This document shows, in pieces, positions 10,615 to 20,545 of a DNA stretch of 40,457 nucleotides. How positions within the stretch are numbered: position 1 is the first letter of the stretch; each line of letters begins with the position of its first letter. The notes beneath the pieces are model-generated. The model was given only the letters and a program-made list of their open reading frames with translations. It was not told the origin of the DNA and did no database searches. Where the stretch lies: the IMG/VR virus record IMGVR_UViG_3300017788_000067, positions 1 to 40,457 of that record. One strand, 5' to 3'. The position numbers were made by a program, and so were the translations under genes. The DNA is from a virus.

Positions 10615-13059
10615 ATGGCTCAATTATCCACAGACACACTAGCATATGCTCAAATAATAGCTAAGGTTCAGAAATTTATTGAAGATTATTCCAATCTTAA
10701 AAATGTATCACCAAAAGATTATGATAAAGCCTATCAACTACTACTGCAAGAAATAAATCGCGATATAGGTGGGGTGATGTCAAAGCCACTAGAATTACGC
10801 AGGGGTGATGTTCCGAGTTCTCAGGTATTTAATGAATTCGTACTTAATCTATCTAATGATTTAAACATTATTACAAATCAATTTGATACATTATCTGCAA
10901 ATTATGTTAATACTTTTAATCTTTTTTCTAATAAAATAGAATCTGAAAAATCATTTTTAACCAGAGTAAGATCTAAGATAAATATTTTAGAAATTTATTC
11001 TAAGAGCACTTCTGTTAATATTACTTATTTTGGCGATTCATTTAACGATTTATCAATGGTTGAATCTTCTAAAATTACTCCAGGATATATTCCTGATGTT
11101 TCAGACGGCTATGCTTCTCTTGCGAGAACGAACTCCAGCAAATGGAATGCCAAGGTCAAAATTGTAAATCAAAATTATAATGACTCAGTTTCAAGTGAAG
11201 TAACATTTGCAAAGGCATCAAATGGTTTAAGGGGAAATCATTTTATTTTTGAAAATGACGGAAAAAATAATCCCTTTTTATACGAAAAAGACTCATCAAT
11301 ACTTAGATCAAATGAAAATTCAATGCTTGACACAAGTGCTGCTACCTATTTTGAATATGAAGCTATTCAACTTGAGGCTCTAAATCCATTGACACCTTCT
11401 GGCTCCGATCAGGGTAGGCCCGATTATGAGTTTCAGTGCATAGGGAGCGGTGGCAAGTACGTTAATTGGGCCGCATTCAATACTTTAAAGCCACTGAGTT
11501 TAACAATCGAGTTCACTAGCTCTTCAAAATCTGGAGAATACGTCAATACAATATCTATACTCCCATTTTTTGGCTACGACACGCAAGGCGCAAATGCTCT
11601 AATAAAAAATATAAAAGTAACCTCAATTTTACTCTTCGATGAAATTAATAATAAAACTTACGAGTTGATAAAAAATGAGCCGATTGTGATTGGTTCTGAC
11701 ATCGCTTCAAAGACAATCCAAAATTATAAAAACTTTTTTTACAACAAAGGAATTATAAATTTTGATGAAGTAAAAGTTAATAAAATATATATTACATTGG
11801 AACAAAACGAATTTAACAACACAACAATTAAACACGCATACTGGACACCATATGAGGTTGGCTCTTCGCAAAAATGGAAAAACCAAACAAGATTTAATCC
11901 ATTATCCCTAATTTCTACACACAAAAATGAATCCATTTGGGATAAAAACCTTGTTATTCCACCTATTGACAATTTATCGGTACATAAAAGTTCTGCCAAT
12001 AATCAAAAACAAGTGGCTATAACAGAAAAAGAATCTAGTCCAGGCGTCGCAAAGTATCAAATAAAATTAACTTCTGCGGGACAATCATTTTATTGGTTAA
12101 AAAAAGATACTAATTTAAATATTGATCTATTTTCCACTAGGGATAAAGCAAGTTGGTATGCAGAAAAAGGGTCTATGGATTCCACGATCACAAGAATAGT
12201 CAGCGGCATTCCAACTACGGCATGCGTTTTGGTTGACCCTACTATTAATATAGAAAATCAATTGTCTTTACTGAAAATCAAAATGAAAACAATTCAAAAT
12301 TCTTCGAATGTAGGAACTGTAACCACCGTTAGTGCACATGGATTATCTGTTGGCTCAAAGGTTTACATTAGAGACAGGTGGGGAGAAAATTTAGATGTTC
12401 TTGGAATATTTAATGTAACACAAGTTGATAGCAGTACTCAATTTAAAATTCAAACTTCTACTTCAGATACAATTCCAATCACAAATGTAGAGCAAAATTA
12501 TGGACTATGCCTCAAAGTTATAGATATTCCGCTTTCATCGAATATGTCTGTTGAAACGAATACAAATCCAATAGTCAAAGATAAAAAAGTTTTTTTAAAT
12601 CTTGTAAGAAATTTTGAATACCTTAAAGCAAAAAGAGCAAGCATCGGAATAAGAGATATTTCAATTGGCAAAGAATCCTACAGAGACAATGCGGAAATAG
12701 TTTCAAAACCATTTTTTATTAACGGTCAACTGGAGTTATTAAGTTTAGAGGTTTCAGAATATATTCCACAGACCAAGTTGGGGGAAGCCTCCATAAAATA
12801 TTATGTAAGTGTAGATGGGGGGAGTAAGTGGATTAAGATATCTCCAATCGGAAGAAGTTTTGAGGGAATACCTGAAATACTGGCATTTAATCAAAATTTA
12901 AGCGATAATTTAATGATACCTCAAATAGCTTACTATAATCAACCAGATGTTCCAAATTTAATAAATTCCATTATATTCAAAGCAGTAATGCAAAAAAACA
13001 AACTATCAAATTCCACTCCGATACTCTATTGGTATAAACTTGGTGCAAGGATAATTTAA
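10615..13059 (+). CDS. Tail fibre/baseplate protein, 814 aa
   Basis: Good ribosome site (AAGGA) before the ATG. The N-terminal 130 residues are helical, followed by beta-rich domains. One (about residues 235-340) has an 'LSLTIEF...ISILPFFG' pattern that recurs in the 420-aa protein encoded downstream. Around residues 560-620 is the segment 'VTTVSAHGLSVGSKVYIRD' followed by 'GIFNVTQVDSSTQFKI', a short beta motif often seen in phage tail and fibre proteins. No catalytic motif seen. Placed among virion genes, so a tail or adsorption role is inferred. No in-frame CGG and no frame break in 2445 bases. Confidence 0.65.
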   Translation: MAQLSTDTLAYAQIIAKVQKFIEDYSNLKNVSPKDYDKAYQLLLQEINRDIGGVMSKPLELRRGDVPSSQVFNEFVLNLSNDLNIITNQFDTLSANYVNTFNLFSNKIESEKSFLTRVRSKINILEIYSKSTSVNITYFGDSFNDLSMVESSKITPGYIPDVSDGYASLARTNSSKWNAKVKIVNQNYNDSVSSEVTFAKASNGLRGNHFIFENDGKNNPFLYEKDSSILRSNENSMLDTSAATYFEYEAIQLEALNPLTPSGSDQGRPDYEFQCIGSGGKYVNWAAFNTLKPLSLTIEFTSSSKSGEYVNTISILPFFGYDTQGANALIKNIKVTSILLFDEINNKTYELIKNEPIVIGSDIASKTIQNYKNFFYNKGIINFDEVKVNKIYITLEQNEFNNTTIKHAYWTPYEVGSSQKWKNQTRFNPLSLISTHKNESIWDKNLVIPPIDNLSVHKSSANNQKQVAITEKESSPGVAKYQIKLTSAGQSFYWLKKDTNLNIDLFSTRDKASWYAEKGSMDSTITRIVSGIPTTACVLVDPTINIENQLSLLKIKMKTIQNSSNVGTVTTVSAHGLSVGSKVYIRDRWGENLDVLGIFNVTQVDSSTQFKIQTSTSDTIPITNVEQNYGLCLKVIDIPLSSNMSVETNTNPIVKDKKVFLNLVRNFEYLKAKRASIGIRDISIGKESYRDNAEIVSKPFFINGQLELLSLEVSEYIPQTKLGEASIKYYVSVDGGSKWIKISPIGRSFEGIPEILAFNQNLSDNLMIPQIAYYNQPDVPNLINSIIFKAVMQKNKLSNSTPILYWYKLGARII

Positions 13060-13061
13060 AT

Positions 13062-15269
13062 ATGACAATAGAAAATATACAAAAAAAGAGATTTTTAGAT
13101 ACAATATATAAAATATATTATTCACTTGGAAACAAGCCTAGTGAAAGTGAGATATCAACTATATTCGGAAGATACTTTAGTAGATATAGACCAGGATTTC
13201 CAATTCCAGTTCCATACAATGATCTTTCTGCGAATTCAATAATTGATCCTGAAAAGATTAATCAAATTGCAGCACACACCTCTTTTAATATAGATGTTTT
13301 GTATGATTCTTTTCATGACGAAATTAACGATCTATACGATTTAATCACGGCATTTAATTTTAGAATTGAAAGCCTTAAGTCTAGAAGGGCTGAATTAGAA
13401 AAAAATATAGACGATAAACTTTTTTCAATAAACAATACAGATGGATTCTACTATAGTCACACAAACGCTTTCAACAATACGGCTTTTACTGATTTGCAAA
13501 AAACATCTGCTATTGTTGACGTGTCGGCAAGAAAGTTGACTATTCCTCAATTGACTTCTGGAGTATTTAATTATGTTGGAAACATTATTAGTAAAGTTTC
13601 TAACGCTTCTTTAGAAATTTTATTAGATGGCAAAAAAGTTCTTAATGTTTCTTCGGTAAATTTTTCAAACGTGTTTAACGGATTAAATAACTCTGAATGG
13701 CGATACGCATTTCAATCGCCCTCAATAGGTTTATGTACATTAAAAGTAACAATACCAATTTCCTCTCTTGGAACAAACCTATCTGGCATTTCTCTAGTAG
13801 AAGGTAAAATTAATTCAAAAAAATCTGTAAGTATAGATATGATAATTAATAAACTTAACGATCTTGCAAACCCAATTGTATTTTCAAAAAACAATTCATC
13901 TGATTTTGATTCATTTTCTTTCTCGTTTGCAACAACTGTTGCTTCAAATGTAGAGTTGTTTTTTACAAAAACAGAACCAGACTATACCGACAATTTTTCT
14001 GGTAAAATTAGGTATATTTATGATTTTAGAATTAATGAACTAATTATTACTGCTCCGTACTACGATGCATCAGCTATTTTTGTTAGTCAACCCATATCAT
14101 TACCCGTAAATCAAAACAAAACACTAAGTATTGATTCTGTTTATTTTGATGCAAATGACCAGGTTCCAGCGGGAACTTTAATAAATTATTACATAGCTCC
14201 CGAGAAAGGAAATCAAACATCAATTAATGACTATAATTGGACGCAAGTATCCCCAAGCTCACTGAAAAATGCCACAAAGTCAAATGTAGTTTCCTTTCAA
14301 GGATCAAGCAGAATTAAATCAAAAATAGTTTCTGTAGCTACTAACAATATTTCGTCCACAAAAAATGAGATGATTAGAATTCCAAGATCAACTCAATACA
14401 ATAATCCAATTAAAGATTTTTTGTATAGAAATGATGCTGTTCAAAATGGGTTCAATGTCTATAGATTGGCGAAATTTCCGAAGGATACGGATCCGTACGA
14501 AGCTTACATGCTGGAAAACACCGAGAGCAATCAAGTCTCAGCTGCCATAGTCACTGGAGTGTCCATGGATAAAAGTTCTTGGCAGCAAGTTATCACAGGT
14601 GCTCGAAAAGATATTGTGGCAAATACATTTGATATTTCACTAACTAATAATCAAGAATTTTATCAAGCTCAAAATGTGCCGTATGGCAGCATTTATATTT
14701 CTACAAATATTTATATGGAAAATTCAATAACAATGACCAAGAATTTTTTAAAGTCTCTATCTGCTCAATATTGGGACATTGAAGTTTATTTAAATGGTGT
14801 TTTAATTTCGTCAGGAGGAGCATTATCTGCGGGAACACTTTTATCTTCCTTAACTTGGAATTTTAAAAAAGGTCAAAATTCAATTATTTTAATAATTAAT
14901 AAATCAACAAATAATTCTCAAGGTGTTAAAACACCTTTTAATGGAACAATTTCTTTGATGGAAGGAGTATCTCTTGTTTCCATTCCAAACTCTGAGGTAT
15001 ATAAAAATTACTTTTATTTTGTGAAACAGGAAGATTTGCGCACTAAATATTCTAATATAGATAATGTATTTTCTATAATAAATTATGAAAATAATTTAGA
15101 AATAATTTATAGAAGAACAGAAGAAATTAAAGACGGAACAAAAGTATATTATTTAACTAATAATGAAAAATCTCCTAGCGCTATTCGAGTTAGAGCCGAT
15201 CTCATTAGGGGCATTGACTCTTATTCCGCACCATCAATAATTTCTTATACAGTTAAGTTTAAGCACTAG
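13062..15269 (+). CDS. Tail fibre/baseplate protein, 735 aa
   Basis: Starts 2 bases after the previous stop. N-terminal coiled-coil-like region at about residues 75-125 ('IESLKSRRAELEKNIDDKL'), then beta-rich domains containing long Ser/Asn-rich strands. The opening residues ('RFLDTIYKIYYSLGNKPSESE') and overall plan resemble the neighbouring 814-aa protein, so the two may be diverged paralogues. Residues near 390-410 ('VSFQGSSRIKSKIVSVATNN') are a strand-turn pattern typical of virion proteins but not diagnostic. Function beyond virion structure is not visible. Confidence 0.6.
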   Translation: MTIENIQKKRFLDTIYKIYYSLGNKPSESEISTIFGRYFSRYRPGFPIPVPYNDLSANSIIDPEKINQIAAHTSFNIDVLYDSFHDEINDLYDLITAFNFRIESLKSRRAELEKNIDDKLFSINNTDGFYYSHTNAFNNTAFTDLQKTSAIVDVSARKLTIPQLTSGVFNYVGNIISKVSNASLEILLDGKKVLNVSSVNFSNVFNGLNNSEWRYAFQSPSIGLCTLKVTIPISSLGTNLSGISLVEGKINSKKSVSIDMIINKLNDLANPIVFSKNNSSDFDSFSFSFATTVASNVELFFTKTEPDYTDNFSGKIRYIYDFRINELIITAPYYDASAIFVSQPISLPVNQNKTLSIDSVYFDANDQVPAGTLINYYIAPEKGNQTSINDYNWTQVSPSSLKNATKSNVVSFQGSSRIKSKIVSVATNNISSTKNEMIRIPRSTQYNNPIKDFLYRNDAVQNGFNVYRLAKFPKDTDPYEAYMLENTESNQVSAAIVTGVSMDKSSWQQVITGARKDIVANTFDISLTNNQEFYQAQNVPYGSIYISTNIYMENSITMTKNFLKSLSAQYWDIEVYLNGVLISSGGALSAGTLLSSLTWNFKKGQNSIILIINKSTNNSQGVKTPFNGTISLMEGVSLVSIPNSEVYKNYFYFVKQEDLRTKYSNIDNVFSIINYENNLEIIYRRTEEIKDGTKVYYLTNNEKSPSAIRVRADLIRGIDSYSAPSIISYTVKFKH

Positions 15270-15277
15270 GAGAATTT

Positions 15278-15715
15278 ATGGCAATATCATATTCAAATTT
15301 TAATAAAAGGGAAAATATTGTTGAGCCCAACCTTCAAAGACATAGGCTTTCCTATAAAGCGCCCATACCCTCTAGCCTCCTAAACTTATCTAATGATCAA
15401 TTTCTTCTAGATATTAATAGGCTTAAATCCAAACTAGAGCTATTGGACAGCCAAATAGAAGCCATATCAACAATGCTTGGAAATAATCTATATGGAGCGA
15501 CCCCAGATTACTATTTAAATGAAGATTTAAAAATGACTATATACTCACAGAATATTTATTACGACGATGATAGCAATGAGTATGTTGTTGAACAATCAAC
15601 ACCGTATTTGAATGAAAGTCTAAGATTTGAAAAATTCCAAAAAAACAGTGCCAATATAGATTGGTTAATGCGTAAACTTAGCTTAATCGAAGGCGCACTG
15701 CAGAAAGATAATTAG
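15278..15715 (+). CDS. Small virion-region protein, 145 aa, unknown
   Basis: Strong ribosome site (AGGAGA) 5 bases before the ATG. The protein has a helix at about residues 45-70 ('DINRLKSKLELLDSQIEAIS') and another at the C-terminus, with an acidic, Tyr-rich middle. It lies between two tail-fibre-like genes with short spacers, so a small tail connector or fibre-associated role is inferred from position only. No family recognised. Confidence 0.55.
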   Translation: MAISYSNFNKRENIVEPNLQRHRLSYKAPIPSSLLNLSNDQFLLDINRLKSKLELLDSQIEAISTMLGNNLYGATPDYYLNEDLKMTIYSQNIYYDDDSNEYVVEQSTPYLNESLRFEKFQKNSANIDWLMRKLSLIEGALQKDN

Positions 15716-15723
15716 GAGATAAA

Positions 15724-16986
15724 ATGTCAGAGTTTATTTACACTCAAAAAAAGCCCATTCAATATCATGGACCTATATCTAGTTCAGATTTTAATGAGCG
15801 CATAGAGCAAAATTATGCGGATTTAGTTTATCTTTATAATAAATATTCTGTTGTTGATAAAAAAATATCTGAAATAATTGAAAGAATAATAAAAGAAAAT
15901 ATCTTTTTATCTTCTGCAGTTAAAAATTTGGCTGATAGAATTAGGGTAATTGAAAGTATTAATACAAATCAACTTTCAATTCATTCCAAAAATCAAATAG
16001 ACCTAGTGCCATTTATAAATACCCCTTACGCCATACCAGCTTCTCAAGCATTGGTCTTTAATGAGTATTATAATGACTTAACGCTCCCGCAAATCATTGG
16101 CTCATCTCATTCTAAAATTAAATATGTTAACGCCCTTAAGGGTCAGGTAGTTCCAGATTTTTTGGAAACAAGAATAGATCCAAATATTGCTGGAGGAGAT
16201 GGAAATGGAGCACTTGTAGATACCACTCCGGTTCAAAATGCATTCATCAATCAGCCAGATAAGGTGTGGAGAAGAAATGTTATTTTAAATGAACCCAACC
16301 CACTTGGTGTAAGCATGTTTTTCTACATAAAAATACCAACAGGATCAATTGGCAATTCTTTGACTAATTGTGTGTCACTTTCGCCATTTCCCTCCAACGG
16401 AGTTGATATCATTAAAGTAGAATATACAACCGCTGCCAATCCAAGCATGTCGGATAAAGACGGTTATTATTCACTCAATTACGGATATTACGATCAGGAA
16501 TACGATGCCGTAGGTAAGGTGGCCCCAGGTGGCTGGTCAATAGTGGGATCTGATGCAATTATTAATTCTGGTCCTCAGAAGTTTTATTGCGGCGATAAAA
16601 AAATAACAGCCATTAGAGTTTTGTTAAGGCAAAGAAACTATATTAAAGAAAACAGCTCCTACGTTTACACGTATGGATTAAGCGATATAGACGTAAGATA
16701 TGAAAAATTTATTGAAACAGGAAAAACTTTTATTAGATTCGACGCCCCAGCAGGAAAAACAATAAATGAAATTTTAAACGTTTCACCCAAAATATACACA
16801 CTACCTCAGTCTCTTTTAAATAGTGTATTTTCCTATAGGATATTTTATCCATCTGGGTCAAACTATGTTTTAACAAACCCAAACACTTCAAGCCACGTTT
16901 ATATAGAGGTAAGCCTAGCGATGCTTGAGAATAAGATACCCCCAGTTCTATCGGATTTAATTGTAGAAGTGAATTATAATCTGTAA
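15724..16986 (+). CDS. Tail fibre-like protein, 420 aa
   Basis: Strong ribosome site (AGGAG). Residues 1-90 are helical ('LVYLYNKYSVVDKKISEIIE' and following), likely an oligomerising stem. The body contains a galactose-binding-like beta domain (about residues 190-330) with the 'VSLSPFPSNGVDIIKVEY' pattern and ending in 'LSDIDVRYEKF'. The C-terminal 90 residues form another beta-rich stretch. It resembles the downstream part of the 814-aa protein. Inferred role: adsorption or distal tail structure. Confidence 0.6.
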   Translation: MSEFIYTQKKPIQYHGPISSSDFNERIEQNYADLVYLYNKYSVVDKKISEIIERIIKENIFLSSAVKNLADRIRVIESINTNQLSIHSKNQIDLVPFINTPYAIPASQALVFNEYYNDLTLPQIIGSSHSKIKYVNALKGQVVPDFLETRIDPNIAGGDGNGALVDTTPVQNAFINQPDKVWRRNVILNEPNPLGVSMFFYIKIPTGSIGNSLTNCVSLSPFPSNGVDIIKVEYTTAANPSMSDKDGYYSLNYGYYDQEYDAVGKVAPGGWSIVGSDAIINSGPQKFYCGDKKITAIRVLLRQRNYIKENSSYVYTYGLSDIDVRYEKFIETGKTFIRFDAPAGKTINEILNVSPKIYTLPQSLLNSVFSYRIFYPSGSNYVLTNPNTSSHVYIEVSLAMLENKIPPVLSDLIVEVNYNL

Positions 16987-17051
16987 GATATGGTGAAAAA
17001 GCATTATTGTTTTTACTATATAGTTACCTTTCTTTAATAAGGAGAATATAA

Positions 17052-17639
17052 ATGGCTACTTTTTATGTTGGTCCAAGACCGGTTCTTAGAGGTCAAAACA
17101 CTAAGGATATGATCAATCCGTTTAAGGGTACGGCTGGAACCTACTCTTATTATCCACTATTTGCTAAGGGCGTTCTAGATGGTGGCCCAGATAACGATCA
17201 CGTTCCTGGCACTGGCTATCATCCAGGTAATGTGTTCTTATCTCAGGTTTTCAATGGTACGACTCTTTATATCCATCCTCTTTCTGGAACATTTGCAAAT
17301 GGCGTGGGCTATGATGGGGCAAGGTTTAAGCCAAAGGAATTCAAGGGAGTATCTGGCATATTCTCTGGGTCTTATGGTCACTCTTCGGATAGAACGAGAC
17401 CGTACGCTCTGTATAGCAATTACATTTTTGATGGTGTTACATCAGCAAATGTTTTTTCTTCCGGTTATGGCCACGAAAAGAGAGTAACATCCTACAGCCT
17501 GTACAGCAACTATCTATTTGACGGAGTCAGTTCAACTGAAGTATTTCCATCTGGATATGGACAGTCGAATACATCTTCTGAATACGGAAGAAACAAGGTT
17601 AATGAATATAAAGGAGTTCCTTCCGCAAAAGCTCTGTAG
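17052..17639 (+). CDS. Repeat-containing virion protein, 195 aa
   Basis: Preceded by a 65-base spacer and a strong ribosome site (GGAG, 8 bases from the ATG), which suggests high expression. The C-terminal half carries four related units at about residues 92-110, 118-140, 148-170 and 178-192. The two best share 'LYSNY.FDGV.S..VF.SGYG'. Gly, Tyr and Ser are abundant. No signal peptide or membrane segment. Followed by two inverted repeats, so it ends the virion block. It could be a decoration, fibre-tip or tail protein; I do not recognise the family. Confidence 0.6.
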   Translation: MATFYVGPRPVLRGQNTKDMINPFKGTAGTYSYYPLFAKGVLDGGPDNDHVPGTGYHPGNVFLSQVFNGTTLYIHPLSGTFANGVGYDGARFKPKEFKGVSGIFSGSYGHSSDRTRPYALYSNYIFDGVTSANVFSSGYGHEKRVTSYSLYSNYLFDGVSSTEVFPSGYGQSNTSSEYGRNKVNEYKGVPSAKAL

Positions 17640-17666
17640 ACAATCATACAACAAACCTGCTATAAT
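17637..17666 (+). promoter_or_regulatory. Candidate sigma70 promoter with -10 inside an inverted repeat
   Basis: TAGACA at 17637-17642, an 18-base spacer and TATAAT at 17661-17666 with an extended TG-n just upstream. The -10 lies between CCTGCT (17656-17661) and AGCAGG (17668-17673), a perfect 6-bp inverted repeat with a 6-base loop, which could be an operator. It would drive the gene at 17760. Confidence 0.5.
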
Positions 17667-17681
17667 AAGCAGGCGTTTCGG

Positions 17682-17705
17682 ATTCCCGCACGTTTGTGCG
17701 GGAAT
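17682..17705 (+). terminator. Strong hairpin after the virion block
   Basis: A perfect 10-bp stem (ATTCCCGCAC / GTGCGGGAAT) with a GTTT loop, followed by a T-rich but broken tract. It most likely ends transcription of the repeat-protein gene. Because it lies downstream of the candidate promoter, it could also act as an attenuator in the leader of the next operon. Confidence 0.6.
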
Positions 17706-17759
17706 TTCGATTTATTAGGGCACATTTATATGTTTTGATGGAGCTAAAGAGGATTAGAT

Positions 17760-18455
17760 ATGTCTATACAGATGATGGATCAATTAATCAAAAATAATTC
17801 TCTTTCAATAGATGTCGCAGATAAGTATTTAACGTTGTATCTTGGCGAATCAAATTGGCCAGAAAAAATATCTCAACTATGGGCTGTGCAATCCAAAAGA
17901 CATGGAGAAGAAAAAGCAAAAGAGATAGTAAAAAAATGTATTGCGTGCGCATGTCTTTCTCCAGTTGTAAATAAAACAGCGATACCAGAAGAAAACCACG
18001 TATTAATATTTTGGGTTGCCGGTTGGCCTCAATTTAATGAGAGAGACTGGTTTTCAATGTTTAAAGAAGTTGTTAAATCAGATATAGAAATTGAAAAAAA
18101 TAGAGCATTGGTTATGCAGTCTGGCATCTTTGAGCATATAGACATACCACCACTAACAAGACAGGCCTACAACTGGCTTTACGAAAGACTTAATGCTGAA
18201 AAATTTAATTCAGAAGAACAAAAAGAAAAGTCTGTGACAAAAATGAAGAACCTCGTCAGAATTTATGGCGGTGCCGTGGTATGCAATGCCTTTACTAGTT
18301 ACTCTTCGAACATCGACAAAGTCCTTAATTGGAGAAGTGGATATTTCATCGAAAAAGAAATATACAAGATATACTCTTTAGATCAAATAATAAAAATTAA
18401 AAAAGCAGAAATACAGAAGACGAATTCCAACTACATTAGAAAGGTAAGTAATTAG
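17760..18455 (+). CDS. Unknown protein, 231 aa, upstream of nrdJ
   Basis: GAGG ribosome site before the ATG. The protein is mostly helical, with two cysteines close together at about residues 61-65 ('KKCIACACLS') and a Trp-rich stretch ('FWVAGWPQFNERDWFSMF'). No membrane segment or known motif seen. It is the first gene after the virion block and lies 3 bases before the ribonucleotide reductase gene, so it is probably expressed with it. Function unknown. Confidence 0.6.
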   Translation: MSIQMMDQLIKNNSLSIDVADKYLTLYLGESNWPEKISQLWAVQSKRHGEEKAKEIVKKCIACACLSPVVNKTAIPEENHVLIFWVAGWPQFNERDWFSMFKEVVKSDIEIEKNRALVMQSGIFEHIDIPPLTRQAYNWLYERLNAEKFNSEEQKEKSVTKMKNLVRIYGGAVVCNAFTSYSSNIDKVLNWRSGYFIEKEIYKIYSLDQIIKIKKAEIQKTNSNYIRKVSN

Positions 18456-18458
18456 AAT

Positions 18459-20504
18459 ATGGTTATGTCAGATATGTTTTCATTTAAGATAAGCGAAGAG
18501 TTTATAAACATCTATAAGGGGAAAGTACCACCATTTGGTTATAGAGACGCTGCCGGTAACTCTGTAGGAGAAATTACTTTTCTGAGAACCTATTCAAGAT
18601 TAAAGGATAGTGGCACTAAGGAAACATGGTCCGAAGTTTGCGAGCGCGTTATCAACGGGATGTATTCATTGCAAAAAGATCACTGCAAGAAAAATAGACT
18701 TCCATGGAATGATGCTAAAGCTCAGTCTTCTGCCAAAGAAGCTTTTGATAGACTTTTTAACTTAAAGTGGACTCCTCCTGGCAGAGGTCTATGGGCCATG
18801 GGAACTAACATAGTAAACATTCAAAAAAATTCTGCCGCATTACAGAACTGCGCATTTGTTTCAACAGCAGAAATGACCAAGCTTAATCCAGCAAGACCGT
18901 TTGCATTTCTCATGGAGGCTTCAATGCTGGGTGTTGGAGTTGGATTTGACGACAAGGGGGCAGATAAAGATTTTGTTATTTACGAACCAAAAGACTCAGC
19001 CAATTACTCAATTCCAGACACTAGAGAGGGTTGGGTTGAATCGCTTTCCTTTCTTTTAAATTCATATCTAAAAGAAAATCAACCATCTTATTCTTTTGAT
19101 TACTCTCAAATAAGACCATCTGGAACGCCAATTAAAACATTTGGCGGGGTTGCTGCCGGACACGAGCCTTTGGAAAAAATGCATAAGTATATTAGAAGAA
19201 TATTTGATGGGAGAAAAGGACAAAAGCTTACTCGTGTAGATATCGCAGACATTGGGAACCTTATAGGTGTATGCGTTGTTTCCGGAAACGTTCGTCGTTC
19301 AGCGGAGCTTCTTATCGGAAGACTTGATGATCAAGATTTTCTAAATCTAAAGAACAAAGATAAGTTTCCAGAAAGAAATTCTTATGATCCATCAGCACCA
19401 GGATGGGGATGGATGTCGAATAACTCAATAGAAACAGAAGTTGGCGCAGACCTTACTCCTATCATTGAGGGTATATCTTTAAACGGAGAACCCGGCGTTA
19501 TATGGATGGATATCTCAAGAAAATATGGGAGACTCATAGATCCACCAAACAATAAAGATCATAGAGTTGCTGGCTACAACCCATGCGCAGAGCAATCACT
19601 TGAGTCTTATGAGTGCTGCACGCTGGTTGAAACCTATTTGGGAAGACACGAAAACTTAGAGGACTATAAGAGAACATTAAAGTTTGCATACTTATACGCA
19701 AAGACAGTGACTCTTTTGCCCACGCACTGGGAGGAAACAAACGCAATAATGCAGAGAAACAGAAGAATAGGCACTTCTATGTCTGGTGTTGCAGATTTTG
19801 CAGACAGACTGGGGATGCCGGTTCTTAAGGAGTGGATGAACCAAGGATATAAAACAGTTCAAAGATATGACAACATCTATTCTGAATGGCTGGGCATAAG
19901 AGAGTCTATAAAAATGACAACTGTTAAGCCGTCAGGAACTGTATCAATTCTTGCAGGAGAATCACCCGGCGTTCACTGGACACCGGGTGGCAAATTCTTC
20001 AATAGAACAATCCGATTTTCAAATGAAGATCCAATGTTACCTCTTTTCAGAATGGCAAACTATAAAGTTGAACCAGCTTCAGAATCTCCAAATACAACTT
20101 CAGTGGTATACTTTCCAATTAAATCACAAGCCATTAGATCAGAAAAAGATGTTACAATTTTTGAAAAAATGGCTTTAGCAACAACGGCACAAAGATACTG
20201 GTCTGATAATTCAGTTTCAGTAACAGTTTCTTTTAATAAAGATACTGAATCACAATACATAGGGACAGTCCTTCACATGCACGACGGTCAGTTAAAAACA
20301 GTTTCTTTCCTTCCAGGTGGGAATGATACCTACCCCCAAATGCCATACACTCAGATTACGGAAGAAGAATATGTGGATCAGACACAAAAATTGTTTCCAA
20401 TAGATCTTACTGGAGTGTATGCGGGTATGGCCGCAGATGCAATAGGCGAAAGATATTGCACTACAGATTCTTGTGAAATCAAATTCATAAAGGACAATCA
20501 GTAA
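18459..20504 (+). CDS. nrdJ: Class II (B12-dependent) ribonucleoside-triphosphate reductase
   Basis: Reduces ribonucleoside triphosphates to dNTPs with adenosylcobalamin, supplying phage DNA synthesis in the cytoplasm. At 681 aa it is a little shorter than the monomeric Lactobacillus leichmannii type (739 aa). The visible catalytic set matches that enzyme in order and spacing: C131 in 'LQNCAF'; C376 and E378 in 'NPCAEQ' (thiyl-radical cysteine); C387, 11 residues later in 'ECCTLVE'; and the C-terminal reducing pair C667/C672 in 'YCTTDSC'. The phosphate-binding 'KPSGTVSILAG' is present. Two in-frame ATGs (18459, 18465) are possible. thyX follows under its own promoter, so both nucleotide genes are neighbours. 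Confidence 0.95.
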   Translation: MVMSDMFSFKISEEFINIYKGKVPPFGYRDAAGNSVGEITFLRTYSRLKDSGTKETWSEVCERVINGMYSLQKDHCKKNRLPWNDAKAQSSAKEAFDRLFNLKWTPPGRGLWAMGTNIVNIQKNSAALQNCAFVSTAEMTKLNPARPFAFLMEASMLGVGVGFDDKGADKDFVIYEPKDSANYSIPDTREGWVESLSFLLNSYLKENQPSYSFDYSQIRPSGTPIKTFGGVAAGHEPLEKMHKYIRRIFDGRKGQKLTRVDIADIGNLIGVCVVSGNVRRSAELLIGRLDDQDFLNLKNKDKFPERNSYDPSAPGWGWMSNNSIETEVGADLTPIIEGISLNGEPGVIWMDISRKYGRLIDPPNNKDHRVAGYNPCAEQSLESYECCTLVETYLGRHENLEDYKRTLKFAYLYAKTVTLLPTHWEETNAIMQRNRRIGTSMSGVADFADRLGMPVLKEWMNQGYKTVQRYDNIYSEWLGIRESIKMTTVKPSGTVSILAGESPGVHWTPGGKFFNRTIRFSNEDPMLPLFRMANYKVEPASESPNTTSVVYFPIKSQAIRSEKDVTIFEKMALATTAQRYWSDNSVSVTVSFNKDTESQYIGTVLHMHDGQLKTVSFLPGGNDTYPQMPYTQITEEEYVDQTQKLFPIDLTGVYAGMAADAIGERYCTTDSCEIKFIKDNQ

Positions 20505-20510
20505 CTCAAC

Positions 20511-20539
20511 TTGTCACTTGTTTGAGCCGGTGCTATACT
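20511..20539 (+). promoter_or_regulatory. Promoter for a leaderless thyX transcript
   Basis: TTGTCA at 20511-20516, 17-base spacer, TATACT at 20534-20539, with an extended TG-n. The ATG of thyX begins 7 bases after the -10, so transcription should start at or next to the start codon and no ribosome site fits in between. A longer TTG-started frame (20522) would contain an in-frame CGG, which supports the ATG. Confidence 0.75.
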
Positions 20540-20545
20540 GTAATC

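Noticed and set aside
20522-20545. N-terminal extension of thyX to the TTG at 20522
   Set aside because: It would contain an in-frame CGG and cross the -10 box; the ATG at 20546 fits the family start.
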